In this document: positions 9,771 to 18,979 of the stretch, in pieces
Numbering within the stretch: the stretch's first letter is position 1
How the letters are laid out: the number at the start of each line of letters is the position of its first letter
Assembly: GCF_937863595.1 (NCBI RefSeq)
Contig: NZ_CALMGQ010000067.1
Coordinates: 1-59,571 of the forward strand
Length of the DNA stretch: 59,571 nt
Origin: an uncultured Cytophaga sp.
Lineage (GTDB): Bacteria > Bacteroidota > Bacteroidia > Cytophagales > Cytophagaceae
Direction: 5' to 3'
The notes under the pieces: model-generated
What the model was told of the DNA's origin: nothing
The model's input: only the letters and a program-made list of their open reading frames with translations
Databases searched by the model: none
Position numbers and translations under genes: made by a program

Positions 9771-12700
9771 ATGCTACGTACCCGATTAGGTATATTCACG
9801 TGTGCCCTTTTATTTTTTCTCTTACAATCTTTTACATCTGTGGCTCAGATGTCTCAAGATCAATTTGGTAAAAATCGAATTCAATATAAAAAATTTGAAT
9901 GGAAATTAGTTTCCACAGATAATTTCGATGTCTATTATTATTTTGAAGGCGAATCTTTAGCACCTATAGCTGCTACTCATGTCGAATCTGTTTTCAGGAA
10001 ATTAGAATCAGCACTTGGGTATGGTGGTTTCAATAAAACAAAAGTGTTGATCTATAATTCAACGTCTGATTTACAACAAAGTAATATTGGCTTGCAATAT
10101 AATTCAGCTGTTGGTGGATCAACTAATTTAGTGAAACCTACTGTAGAGGTTGCTTTCAATGGGGACCTAACAACTTTTAAAGAAGACTTGACAGAGGGGA
10201 TTGCGCGTACTTGGATAAAAGTAATTTTATTCGGCGGAAATTTTAAAGAGGTATTACAGAGCTCTTATTTTTTATCCTTGCCAGATTGGTATGTAAATGG
10301 TGCATCTGAATTTATTGCAAAAGGTTGGAACAGAGAAATGGATAATTATATGCGTGATTTGGCAACAAGCAACAAATTACGTAATCCGTCTTCGTATTCA
10401 GGTGATGAGGCAACCTTGATTGGACAATCTGTTTGGCAGTTTATATCCGATCGATATGGTCCAGATATGTTTACTAACATTCTTCAAATTACCCGTATTT
10501 ATAGAAGCGATCGTTCATCGATTGAGGCAGCTACGGGTAGTTATTTTAAGAACTTTATACAAGATTGGAAATCATACTATGCCGAAAAAGCAATGGCTAT
10601 GGATGGCGCTTTTGTATACGACGAATATTTTAAAGCAGTAAATGGAGCGAACCACAAAGGACGAGAAGTAACAACGCCTGTTTTAAGTTTTGATGGCAAA
10701 TATCTTGCGTATTCTGCAAATTATAAAGGAAGGTATACTGTTTTCTTAACCAACACGGAAACGTTAAAGAAGAAAAAAATACATTCTGGAGGTTTTAAAT
10801 TAAACGATCAAGTTGCTATAACAAATAATCCAAAGCTTGCATGGCAAAGTGAATCGGTATTGGCTACAGTCATTATTAAAAGAGGAAAAATCATTTACAC
10901 AACACACGATTTCGTTTCACATAAAAATGAAAAAAGAGTAATTGAAGTATTCCATCAGATTAACAGTTATTCTTTTAGTAGTGACGGAAAGTTTATTGCA
11001 TTTAGTGCAGATGAAAAAGGGCAGGCAGATATTTGGTTGTATGATATTGATCGTGCTAAATATTTGAAAATTACGAATGATGAATACGATGATCATTCAC
11101 CAAGTTTTGGACCTGGCAACAATGTTATCTTTTCATCTAATCGAAACGATGATACGCTTTCTACATATACGCGTTATCAATCAGCACCAAACTATTCATT
11201 GTTTATTTATAAGCCGGGATCTAAAACTTTAAAAAAGATTTCAGCACAAGGATGTAATTATACGCAACCAACATTTTTAAATGCTACTACAATTCTTTAT
11301 TTGAATGACAATAATGGAGTGCAAAATTTGTACAAGCAAGATATCAATACAGGTGAAGCTGTTCCGTTAACAAATAATGTAACAGATATTTTAGAATATA
11401 ATTACAATGCCAAACAGCAATTGTTAGCATTCTCGGCACGTTCAAATGGGAAAGAAAAAGTATTTATTGATACTGCATTTTCGGTTATGGATGTGGTTGA
11501 AATAACAAATAAAACGGAGCAATCGAATATTACACGTAAAAAAATATTGCCTCCTGAAAAGCCGAAACCAACAACGAATTTGATAAAGGTTACACCAAAG
11601 CAAAATGAAGACGATATTGATTTGGATAAAGTGTATTTTGAATCGGATGTAACATTGCTACTTCCTAAAAAAGTTATTCCTGTTGTTAAGGATAGTAATT
11701 CGCCGCCCAAAAGATCAATGATTTCTACTTATGGGCCGTATGATTATAAAAATCTATTTGGCACAGACATTGTTTCGGCAGCAATACAAGTTGACCCCTT
11801 AAGAGGCCTTGGATTATTGGTTGAATCAAAAATGTCTGATTTAATGGGTAACCACAGAGTAAATTTAGGTTTTTTTGGTATTGCAGATATTAAAAGCAGT
11901 AGTATTTGGGGCGAATATTTATATCTCAAAAGACGTGTCGATATGAGTGTTCGATTTAATCGTAGCACCTATTTTCCAACAGATGGAAATGTGAGTCATC
12001 GGTATGCAATGAATACCGTGGAATCAAAATTTTCTTTACCCTTCACTGTGTATAGTAGAATTTCTGCATCGCCATTTGTTTCTACAACACGCTTTTCAGA
12101 TCTGTCGGATTTTACAACCATTGTAAATTATCCAGATCAAAAAAGATTGTATGTAGGTTCTAAATTTGAGTTTGTATACGACAATACGATTAGTTCTGGA
12201 ATGAATATGTTGCAAGGAACACGTGCTAAAGTTTCTTTTGATACATACATCAACACGGCAGATTCAAAAGGAAATTTCAATCGAATTAATGTAGACATAC
12301 GTCGATACCAAAAAATACATCGGGGTTTAATTTTAGCAATGAGAGGCTCTTTTGGACGATCCTTTGGGCAATCTCCCAAAAGTTATGTGTTTGGGGGGAT
12401 GGACAATTGGTTGTTTAATGGTACCGATAATGGGGGCATTAAAAATCCATTGGCTATAGCTGCGGGTGGCGATAATTCCGATATCATGTTTGCAAAATAT
12501 GTAACAAATGTTAGAGGTTTTAAATATAATGCGCAATCAGGTAATAGTTATTTTTTAGCGAATCTTGAATTAAGATTGCCAATTGTGAAGTATATTTATA
12601 GCGGATCTATTTCATCGGCGTTCCTACGTAATCTTCAATTAGTAACTTTTACAGATATTGGTGCAGCTTGGTATGGCTCAAACCCATTCACTACGGATAA

Positions 12701-12902
12701 TAGTTTGAATAAGACTATAATACCGGGTGCATCATTTCAAGCAGAAGTTAATAATTATAGAAATCCATTTTTATATGGATATGGTTTTGGCGCACGTACA
12801 TTCATGTTTGGATATTATGTTAAAGGAGATATTGCTTGGGGTATAAAAGATAATGTACAATTAAGCCCTCAATTTTATTTCACATTTGGTTACGACTTTT
12901 AA
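9771..12902 (+). CDS. Outer membrane protein: degenerate peptidase-like domain, TolB-like propeller, Omp85-like barrel
   Basis: The 1043-residue protein has a signal peptide (cleavage after VAQ near residue 26). Residues about 35-270 resemble a gluzincin (MA-like) peptidase, but the HExxH position reads TEGIARTW, so catalysis is unlikely. Residues about 295-570 carry WD40/PD40 repeats of TolB type (SFDGKYLAYSA, SSDGKFIAFSADEKGQADIW). From about 690 to the end there is a beta-barrel, including V914-R915-G916-F917 followed by LANLELRLP, as in the conserved loop-6 VRGF motif of Omp85/BamA proteins; the last residue is Phe. A surface or assembly role is inferred; the function is not known to me. 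Confidence 0.8.
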   Translation: MLRTRLGIFTCALLFFLLQSFTSVAQMSQDQFGKNRIQYKKFEWKLVSTDNFDVYYYFEGESLAPIAATHVESVFRKLESALGYGGFNKTKVLIYNSTSDLQQSNIGLQYNSAVGGSTNLVKPTVEVAFNGDLTTFKEDLTEGIARTWIKVILFGGNFKEVLQSSYFLSLPDWYVNGASEFIAKGWNREMDNYMRDLATSNKLRNPSSYSGDEATLIGQSVWQFISDRYGPDMFTNILQITRIYRSDRSSIEAATGSYFKNFIQDWKSYYAEKAMAMDGAFVYDEYFKAVNGANHKGREVTTPVLSFDGKYLAYSANYKGRYTVFLTNTETLKKKKIHSGGFKLNDQVAITNNPKLAWQSESVLATVIIKRGKIIYTTHDFVSHKNEKRVIEVFHQINSYSFSSDGKFIAFSADEKGQADIWLYDIDRAKYLKITNDEYDDHSPSFGPGNNVIFSSNRNDDTLSTYTRYQSAPNYSLFIYKPGSKTLKKISAQGCNYTQPTFLNATTILYLNDNNGVQNLYKQDINTGEAVPLTNNVTDILEYNYNAKQQLLAFSARSNGKEKVFIDTAFSVMDVVEITNKTEQSNITRKKILPPEKPKPTTNLIKVTPKQNEDDIDLDKVYFESDVTLLLPKKVIPVVKDSNSPPKRSMISTYGPYDYKNLFGTDIVSAAIQVDPLRGLGLLVESKMSDLMGNHRVNLGFFGIADIKSSSIWGEYLYLKRRVDMSVRFNRSTYFPTDGNVSHRYAMNTVESKFSLPFTVYSRISASPFVSTTRFSDLSDFTTIVNYPDQKRLYVGSKFEFVYDNTISSGMNMLQGTRAKVSFDTYINTADSKGNFNRINVDIRRYQKIHRGLILAMRGSFGRSFGQSPKSYVFGGMDNWLFNGTDNGGIKNPLAIAAGGDNSDIMFAKYVTNVRGFKYNAQSGNSYFLANLELRLPIVKYIYSGSISSAFLRNLQLVTFTDIGAAWYGSNPFTTDNSLNKTIIPGASFQAEVNNYRNPFLYGYGFGARTFMFGYYVKGDIAWGIKDNVQLSPQFYFTFGYDF

Positions 12903-12975
12903 ATTATAAGGAGGAATTTTTTAAACTTGTAAATTAATTTGCGAGAATGCTTTAATAGAATGAACATATAAACAT

Positions 12976-14130
12976 ATGCGAAAAAAGGTATTTTTAGTAC
13001 TGGGTACGTTTGTATTATTGGTAATGCTTTATCTGCATAGTATTGATAAAGACTATTACTATAAAGCTGTGTGGTATAATTTGCCAGGCATTTTCGATGA
13101 GAATATTTTTGAAGTTAGAACAATTGCTGAATCAGAAAAAATACAACCGTGGCCTTACTCAGCCGATTTTTCAAAAGCGCATTTCTCTTCTGAATTAATG
13201 GATAGTTTAGAAAAGTACAAAACAACTTCGGTGTTATTTATTCAACATGATTCAATCATACGTGAGCACTATTTTGGCGGAATAAATGACACGACTCGAA
13301 GCAATTCCTTTTCTGTAGCGAAAAGTTATATTGGAGCACTCGTAGGTCGGGCCATAAAATTAGGATACATTAAATCGGTTGACCAACCCGTTGGTGATTA
13401 TATTAAGGAGTTTGATTACGGCTTGAAGAAACATATTACCATTCGCCATTTATTAACCATGAGTTCGGGCTTGGATTGGGATGAAGCGTATAATAGTTTG
13501 TTTAGCCAAACAACAAAAGCATACTATGGGAGTGATTTAGAAAAGCAAGTCTTGGGACTGAACGTAATAAAAACGCCTGGTCAATTTTTTGAATACAAAA
13601 GTTGCGATACAGAAATTATAGCAATCTTATTGAATCGAGCTACTAAAATGTCTGTATCGGAATTTCTAGAGAAGGAATTGTGGATGCAAATGGGGTCTTC
13701 TAAAGCAACTTGGAGCCTTGACCATAATGACGGGTTAGAAAAAGCGTTTTGTTGCATATATGCTACGGCAAAAGACTTTGCACGCTTGGGGAATTTATAT
13801 TTACATAAAGGTAATTGGAATGGAACACAATTAATTGATTCGTCATATATAATTCAATCGACTAAACGTGCAGACTTATTAGATCTCAAAACAAACAGAC
13901 CGATTGATTTTTATGGCTATCAATGGTGGGTTTTGAATGAATATAAAGGATTGTCTTGTTATTATATGCGCGGCATACTTGGACAAAATATTATTGTAAT
14001 TCCATCTATGAATATGGTCATCGTTCGGATGGGACATGAACGAGGTGTAAAAATGAACAATCATTATTCGGAAATGTATGCTTTGCTAGATGAGGCGATT
14101 CGAATGGAAAAGATAAGAAATGGTGGTTAA
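12976..14130 (+). CDS. Serine hydrolase, beta-lactamase (class C/NylB-like) family
   Basis: The 384-residue protein has one N-terminal membrane segment (about residues 4-20), so it is membrane-anchored or exported. It has the serine beta-lactamase/penicillin-binding fold residues: SVAK (S113, K116) as the nucleophile motif and Y207-K-S209 as the second motif, closer to 6-aminohexanoate-dimer hydrolase (NylB) and esterases than to true beta-lactamases. The C-terminal part (GQNIIVIPSMNMVIV) matches the last sheet of the family. The substrate is unknown. It lies 73 bp after the propeller-barrel gene and ends before a bidirectional terminator. Confidence 0.87.
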   Translation: MRKKVFLVLGTFVLLVMLYLHSIDKDYYYKAVWYNLPGIFDENIFEVRTIAESEKIQPWPYSADFSKAHFSSELMDSLEKYKTTSVLFIQHDSIIREHYFGGINDTTRSNSFSVAKSYIGALVGRAIKLGYIKSVDQPVGDYIKEFDYGLKKHITIRHLLTMSSGLDWDEAYNSLFSQTTKAYYGSDLEKQVLGLNVIKTPGQFFEYKSCDTEIIAILLNRATKMSVSEFLEKELWMQMGSSKATWSLDHNDGLEKAFCCIYATAKDFARLGNLYLHKGNWNGTQLIDSSYIIQSTKRADLLDLKTNRPIDFYGYQWWVLNEYKGLSCYYMRGILGQNIIVIPSMNMVIVRMGHERGVKMNNHYSEMYALLDEAIRMEKIRNGG

Positions 14131-14239
14131 TACAATTTTGCATTGATAAATAATTGTGTTCTTCTTACCACGTAAATCTATGGATTGGTTTTGTCAATTA
14201 ATCAATAAGCTTTGCTTAGAGCAACTTAATGTATACATA

Positions 14240-14276
14240 AAAAAACACCTCTCTAAATTTTAGAGAGGTGTTTTTT
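14240..14276. terminator. Bidirectional intrinsic terminator
   Basis: Arms CACCTCTCTAAA (14246-14257) and TTTAGAGAGGTG (14259-14270) are perfect complements, flanked by A6 on the left and T6 on the right. It serves the converging serine hydrolase gene (plus) and floA (minus). Confidence 0.9.
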
Positions 14277-14296
14277 ATGTGAAGAACAAATTAGTA

Positions 14297-15253
14297 TTAC
14301 TCTTTGCTGCTACCAGCAATAGAATCACGCATATCTGTATCTGCTTGTATGTTTTTCATTTTATAAAAATCCATGATGCCTAAATTGCCACTTCTAAATG
14401 CTTCAGCAATAGATTTTGGAATCTCAGCTTCTGCTTCAATTACTTTTGCACGTGCTTCTTGTGCTTTTGCTTTCATTTCTTGTTCAAGCGCTACAGCCAT
14501 TGCTCTGCGTTCTTCCGCCTTCGCTTCCGCAACTTTTAAATCTGCATTCGCTTGATCTATTTGTAATTTTGCACCAATGTTTGCACCAACATCTATATCT
14601 GCAATATCAATGGATAAGATTTCAAATGCAGTGCCCGCATCTAAGCCTTTTTGTAAAACCAATTTCGAAATCTTATCCGGGTTTTCTAATACCTCTTTAT
14701 GAGATTTTGATGAACCAATAGAAGTTACAATCCCTTCACCAACACGTGCTAAAATTGTTTCTTCACCAGCACCACCTACTAATTGAGCAATGTTTGCACG
14801 TAATGTTACTCGCGCTTTCGCTACCAATTGTATACCATCTTGTGCAACAGCTGCTACATTTGGTGTATTGATTACTTGAGGATTTACAGATGTTTGAACC
14901 GCTTCAAATACATCTCTACCCGCTAAATCAATAGCAGTCGCTTGCTTAAATGTTAAAGCAATATTTGCTTTATCTGCTGAAATTAATGCTTTGATAACTG
15001 TAGGCACATTTCCACCTGCAAGATAATGTGTTTCTAAATCATTTGCTGTTAACGCAATTCCTGCTTTTGTTGCAGTAACTAAGGATTCAACAATTATTCT
15101 TGGTGGCACTCTGCGTATGCGCATAAATATTAATTGAGCTAAGCCAATTTTTACACCAGAGAAAATGGCCATAATCCAGAGATTAAATGGCACAAAATAC
15201 ATGAAAAAGAAAAAGCCGATAACGACTAAACCAACAATTACTAATAGTTCCAT
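14297..15253 (-). CDS. floA: Flotillin-like protein FloA (UPF0365)
   Basis: The 318-residue protein has an N-terminal hydrophobic hairpin (about residues 3-42) that anchors it to the membrane, then a SPFH-like domain and an Ala/Glu-rich coiled coil (about 230-285; [18 protein letters not shown]). This is the short flotillin found in many Bacteroidota and Firmicutes, which forms functional membrane microdomains. It follows nfeD by 9 bp, the usual gene pair. Length and the conserved block around [19 protein letters not shown] fit FloA well. Confidence 0.95.
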   Translation of the reverse strand: MELLVIVGLVVIGFFFFMYFVPFNLWIMAIFSGVKIGLAQLIFMRIRRVPPRIIVESLVTATKAGIALTANDLETHYLAGGNVPTVIKALISADKANIALTFKQATAIDLAGRDVFEAVQTSVNPQVINTPNVAAVAQDGIQLVAKARVTLRANIAQLVGGAGEETILARVGEGIVTSIGSSKSHKEVLENPDKISKLVLQKGLDAGTAFEILSIDIADIDVGANIGAKLQIDQANADLKVAEAKAEERRAMAVALEQEMKAKAQEARAKVIEAEAEIPKSIAEAFRSGNLGIMDFYKMKNIQADTDMRDSIAGSSKE

Positions 15254-15262
15254 ACGTGTAAA

Positions 15263-15727
15263 TTAAGAGTCAAAAGTTTCTACAATTATTTTTAAACCTG
15301 AAATTGATATAATGCGAATGGGCATTCCGGCTTCTACATAATGTCCAAGTGTTTGTATTTCATATTCTTGATCTGCAAAAACGCCTTTGCCTACGGGTTT
15401 TAAAACAGATTTACTGATACCAATATCTCCAACAGAAAGTTTATGAAGAATATTTTCATTTACTTTATTGGTCATGGTATTGTTAAGAGAAACACCAGAC
15501 CAAACATCGTATTTTAAGATTACATAAAATAAAATACCAAATGCAAAAAGGCTAATCCCTAGTGCTATGTGACCTGCTACTGACCCTTGTTCCAAGTATA
15601 CTTTTATTATGCCTAAAATTCCTAAGGCAGCTCCGATAAAACCAACAAAGGTTGTACCAGGAATGAAGATAACTTCTGCTATAATAAAAGCAAGACCTAT
15701 AAGAATCAGTACAATGGCAATTGTCAT
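15263..15727 (-). CDS. NfeD family membrane protein
   Basis: The 154-residue protein has membrane helices in its first ~85 residues (AIVLILIGLAFIIAEVIFIPG at the start) and a C-terminal OB-fold-like domain (about 100-154; GDIGISKSVLKPVGKGVF). It lacks the ClpP-like protease domain of long NfeD proteins, so it is the short form. Short NfeD proteins are partner proteins of flotillins; here it sits directly upstream of floA and 40 bp after proS. Confidence 0.9.
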   Translation of the reverse strand: MTIAIVLILIGLAFIIAEVIFIPGTTFVGFIGAALGILGIIKVYLEQGSVAGHIALGISLFAFGILFYVILKYDVWSGVSLNNTMTNKVNENILHKLSVGDIGISKSVLKPVGKGVFADQEYEIQTLGHYVEAGMPIRIISISGLKIIVETFDS

Positions 15728-15767
15728 ACGATAAAGATACTCAATTTAATTGATTATAGCGCTTTCA

Positions 15768-17243
15768 TTAGTATGCTCTCGCAAATAACACACGTTGTGT
15801 AGAAGGCTTTCCTGTAACCATACAAATACCCGACTCAGGCTTCATACCTAATGGAATACACCGTATCGTTGCTTTTGTTTCTTCTTTTATTTTTTCTTCC
15901 GTTTCTGAAGTGCCATCCCAATGCGCTAAAATGAATCCAGGGGTTTCATCTAACATCTTCTTAAAGGTTGAATAATCGTCTGCAATCAACGTATTAGCAG
16001 ATCTAAATGCCAGTGCTTTTTGAAAGATGGAATCTTGAATTTCTTTTAATAAGTTTTCAATACGATCAACAAGCCCTTCTTGCGGAACAGTTGTTTTTTC
16101 TTTTGTATCTCTTCTTGCAAGTTCAACGGTATTGTTTTCTATATCTCTTGCTCCAATTGCGATGCGTACAGGAACTCCCTTTAGTTCGTATTCAGCAAAT
16201 TTATAACCTGGGGAAAATTTATCTGTATGATCAAATTTTACATTGATGTCTTTTGCTTTTAAAGCAGCTATTATTGGTTTCAATTTTTCTTCAATCAAAT
16301 CTAATTGCTCTGAAGTTTTAAAAATCGGAACAATAACAACTTGTATAGGCGCTAATAATGGAGGAAGCACAAGTCCTTCGTCGTCTGAATGCGCCATTAT
16401 CAAAGCTCCCATCAATCGTGTGCTCACACCCCAAGACGTACCCCATACATATTCTAAACCACCTTCTTTTTTTGCGAATTTTACATCAAATGCTTTTGCA
16501 AAATTCTGTCCCAAAAAATGTGAAGTTCCTGCTTGTAATGCTTTGCCATCTTGCATCAACGCTTCAATACAATAGGTTTCTTCTGCACCAGCAAAACGTT
16601 CGTTTGCAGATTTTATACCTGTATGCACGGGTAATGCCATATAATTTTGTGCAAAATCCGCATATACTTGTATCATTTGCTCTGTCTCGGCAATGGCTTC
16701 TTGCTTGGTTTCATGGGCAGTGTGGCCTTCTTGCCATAAAAATTCAGTAGTTCGTAAAAATAAACGCGTGCGCATTTCCCAACGTACAACATTTGCCCAT
16801 TGGTTAATCAATAAAGGCAAATCTCTATACGATTGAACCCATGTTTTGAAGGTATTCCAAATAACGGTTTCACTCGTAGGACGAACGATTAATTCTTCTT
16901 CTAATTTTGCGTCTGGGTCAACAATAATGCCCTTTCCAGAAGGGTCATTTTTAAGTCTATAATGTGTTACTACGGCACATTCTTTTGCAAACCCATCTAC
17001 GTGAGCAGCCTCTTTGCTTAAATAAGATTTTGGGATGAATAAGGGGAAATAGGCATTACTATGACCTGTATCTTTAAATTTTTTGTCTAATACAGCTTGC
17101 ATTTTTTCCCAAATGGAATATCCATAGGGCTTAATAATCATACAGCCTCTAACGGGTGCATTCTCTGCTAAATCTGCTCTTTTTACTAATTCATTATACC
17201 ATAACGAATAATCGTCGCTACGTTTAGGTAATCCTTTGCTCAT
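15768..17243 (-). CDS. proS: Proline-tRNA ligase (short, archaeal/eukaryotic-type)
   Basis: The 491-residue class II synthetase charges tRNA-Pro with proline. Its length and lack of the editing insertion between motifs 2 and 3 place it in the ProS type 3 (archaeal/eukaryotic-like) group common in Bacteroidota. Visible blocks are motif 1 ([10 protein letters not shown]), [12 protein letters not shown], motif 2 ([24 protein letters not shown]) and the C-terminal anticodon and zinc-like region ending in RVLFARAY. A perfect 19-bp inverted repeat containing part of a TAnnTTTG box lies just upstream and is annotated separately. Confidence 0.97.
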   Translation of the reverse strand: MSKGLPKRSDDYSLWYNELVKRADLAENAPVRGCMIIKPYGYSIWEKMQAVLDKKFKDTGHSNAYFPLFIPKSYLSKEAAHVDGFAKECAVVTHYRLKNDPSGKGIIVDPDAKLEEELIVRPTSETVIWNTFKTWVQSYRDLPLLINQWANVVRWEMRTRLFLRTTEFLWQEGHTAHETKQEAIAETEQMIQVYADFAQNYMALPVHTGIKSANERFAGAEETYCIEALMQDGKALQAGTSHFLGQNFAKAFDVKFAKKEGGLEYVWGTSWGVSTRLMGALIMAHSDDEGLVLPPLLAPIQVVIVPIFKTSEQLDLIEEKLKPIIAALKAKDINVKFDHTDKFSPGYKFAEYELKGVPVRIAIGARDIENNTVELARRDTKEKTTVPQEGLVDRIENLLKEIQDSIFQKALAFRSANTLIADDYSTFKKMLDETPGFILAHWDGTSETEEKIKEETKATIRCIPLGMKPESGICMVTGKPSTQRVLFARAY

Positions 17244-17254
17244 TGTATTGTATT

Positions 17255-17300
17255 CATTTAAAATCGCTACAAAGATAGGTTTTTGTAGCGATTTTAAATG
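17255..17300 (-). promoter_or_regulatory. Perfect 19-bp inverted repeat over the proS -7 box
   Basis: Arms 17255-17273 and 17282-17300 are exact reverse complements with an 8-bp spacer. On the minus strand TATCTTTG (17277-17270), a perfect TAnnTTTG -7 box, has its TTTG inside the downstream arm, and proS starts at 17243. The upstream -33 position has TTTA rather than TTG. It could be an operator, or a 5' hairpin if transcription starts further upstream. Confidence 0.7.
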
Positions 17301-17526
17301 GAATCGTTGGTAATTACCTTGCTGTTTTTCTTATAAAGTGTAGGAGTACTTTCTGGCTTTTTAAAATCGGCGAATAAACGCTAAGAAGGGGTGAAGTAGT
17401 ATTGACTAGAAAACAACTGATTTTTTGTTTTCTGCTACAGCGGAGCATTTAGAATGAAGACAATTTTAGCAAAAAAATTATGTAGGAACAAAATGACAAT
17501 ATGTGTTACGAAAGAGTATTTAATTA
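17301..17526. other. Intergenic region with a small hairpin
   Basis: With its flanks this is the bulk of a 331-bp gap between the divergent proS and thioredoxin genes. I see no ORF worth calling. One 9-bp inverted repeat (AGAAAACAA at 17408-17416, TTGTTTTCT at 17425-17433) is present; no T run follows it. Confidence 0.5.
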
Positions 17527-17557
17527 TTGATTCATGGTATAAAATGAACTAAATTTG
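17527..17557 (+). promoter_or_regulatory. Predicted Bacteroidota-type promoter for the thioredoxin gene
   Basis: TTG at 17527-17529, 20 bp, then TAAATTTG at 17550-17557, a full match to TAnnTTTG. The start codon is 17 bp further on, giving a very short leader. Confidence 0.55.
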
Positions 17558-17574
17558 ACTAGTAGCGCTTCATT

Positions 17575-18468
17575 ATGAAAAATATCATATCATTCTTTTT
17601 ATTTCTAGCATTATTTGGAAACGTGTTGGCCGAACCACTGTCAACGCAATTGACTGTAGGTGATAAGGCACCTGATTTTACAGTTACGGATCCAAGCGGC
17701 AAAGCAATTACGCTTTCTAACTTTAGGGGAAAATTAGTTTTAGTGAATTTTTGGACATCCTCGTGCATGCCTTGTCGGGCAGATCATCCTGCGTTGTATA
17801 AATTATATACGCTTTATAAAAAATTAGGCTTTGATGTTATAAGTGTATCATTAGATACAAAAAAAGATCAATGGTTACAAGCGATTCGTTCCGATCAAAT
17901 CTCTTGGCCTAATAATGGTATTGATCTCGCTGGCTGGAATAGTAAATTGGTTGGATTGTATAATTTAAAAGGAACTCCAAGTAGTTTTTTAATTAGTGAG
18001 GATGGCGAAATTTTACAGATCAATCAAGATGAAATTGCACTTGAACAAACGGTACATTATTTAATTTTTGAACAACCACGGTTTTATCCTGTAGTTGCTT
18101 CTGATAAAATTTATTTTAATGTAATTGCTAAATATGCAGTTGTAGATGGAAATGGTATTGCAGTTTTGAAAGGAAGAGCAAAAGAAGTTGATCTTTTAAA
18201 ACTTATCCCTGGACAGTATACCATTACGTATGAAAATAAAGAAGGTAGATTTTTAAAAGTTAAACCCTTGGATGTACCTGTAACATTTTATCCAACTAGG
18301 GTAGAGGATGTTGTTACTTTATCAAAAGAATCGGATTATTATATTTATAATCAGCGAGGCAAATTGGAGATTAAAGGAAACGGCACTTCAATTGATGTTA
18401 CGCAATTGCCCTTAGGTGTATATTATCTCTGTGTAAATGGGAATGTAGAATCCTTTTTTAAGAAATAA
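17575..18468 (+). CDS. Secreted TlpA-like thioredoxin with sorting-tail-like C-terminal modules
   Basis: The 297-residue protein has a signal peptide (cleavage after VLA near residue 19) and an AhpC/TSA-TlpA-type thioredoxin domain (about 25-165) with C64-M-P-C67 and cis-Pro in GTPS (P135). Two modules with the same pattern follow: about 178-232 (YAVVDGNGIAVLKG ... LLKLIPGQYTITYENKEG) and about 238-297 (YYIYNQRGKLEIKG ... TQLPLGVYYLCVNGN ... FFKK). The last resembles a T9SS type A sorting domain (FYP start, L-P-x-GVY, Lys-rich end). I infer an exported thiol oxidoreductase, perhaps T9SS cargo. Its 3' end overlaps the convergent shikimate kinase gene by 11 bp. Confidence 0.82.
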   Translation: MKNIISFFLFLALFGNVLAEPLSTQLTVGDKAPDFTVTDPSGKAITLSNFRGKLVLVNFWTSSCMPCRADHPALYKLYTLYKKLGFDVISVSLDTKKDQWLQAIRSDQISWPNNGIDLAGWNSKLVGLYNLKGTPSSFLISEDGEILQINQDEIALEQTVHYLIFEQPRFYPVVASDKIYFNVIAKYAVVDGNGIAVLKGRAKEVDLLKLIPGQYTITYENKEGRFLKVKPLDVPVTFYPTRVEDVVTLSKESDYYIYNQRGKLEIKGNGTSIDVTQLPLGVYYLCVNGNVESFFKK

Positions 18469-18976
18469 ATTTTTCTTTTTGTAGTCGAGTTAATATATCT
18501 GCGAGTTTTAATGTGTTTGTACTAAAAATAAGTGCTGCTTGTTCATAATACGGTGCGCGCTCTTTGTATTTTGATTCTATAAAATCAAAGACTTGTTTAT
18601 TCGTTTTACCTTTTAACATGGGCCTGTTTTCTCCACCTTGTCCAAATAAACGATTCGTTAATTCTTCTGTTGTTGGGTTAATAAAAATTGTGACGCCATG
18701 TTTTTTCATTTCATTCATGTTGTCAAAAAAACAAGGTACGCCTCCGCCTGTAGATACAATGGTGTTTTTTAACTCAAATGTTTGATGTAGGATATCGTAT
18801 TCTAATTCTCTAAAATAATTTTCTCCTTTATATGCAAATATCTCTTCTATGGTTTGTTTTTCTTTCGCACAAATTACATCATCCATATCGAAATAGGAGT
18901 AATTTAATTTTTGAGCAAGCATTTTGCCAAGTGTAGATTTGCCAGAACCAGGGAGTCCTATAAGATAAATAAGCAT
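18458..18976 (-). CDS. aroK: Shikimate kinase
   Basis: The 172-residue P-loop kinase phosphorylates shikimate at O3 using ATP, step five of the chorismate pathway. The Walker A motif is GLPGSGKST (residues 7-15), followed by the substrate-binding DMDD. STGGGVPC and the lid element RPML (in GENRPMLKGK) are also typical. It starts 3 bp after the stop of the peptide permease gene, so the two are co-transcribed. The symbol aroK is used in the general sense; aroL cannot be excluded. Confidence 0.94.
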   Translation of the reverse strand: MLIYLIGLPGSGKSTLGKMLAQKLNYSYFDMDDVICAKEKQTIEEIFAYKGENYFRELEYDILHQTFELKNTIVSTGGGVPCFFDNMNEMKKHGVTIFINPTTEELTNRLFGQGGENRPMLKGKTNKQVFDFIESKYKERAPYYEQAALIFSTNTLKLADILTRLQKEKFIS

Positions 18977-18979
18977 AAT

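Noticed and set aside
16007..16750. Plus-strand ORFs inside proS
   Set aside because: They are antisense shadows of a clearly conserved synthetase gene.
17255..17300. T-box or amino-acid attenuator before proS
   Set aside because: No T-box sequence, specifier loop or run of Pro codons is visible; only a palindrome.
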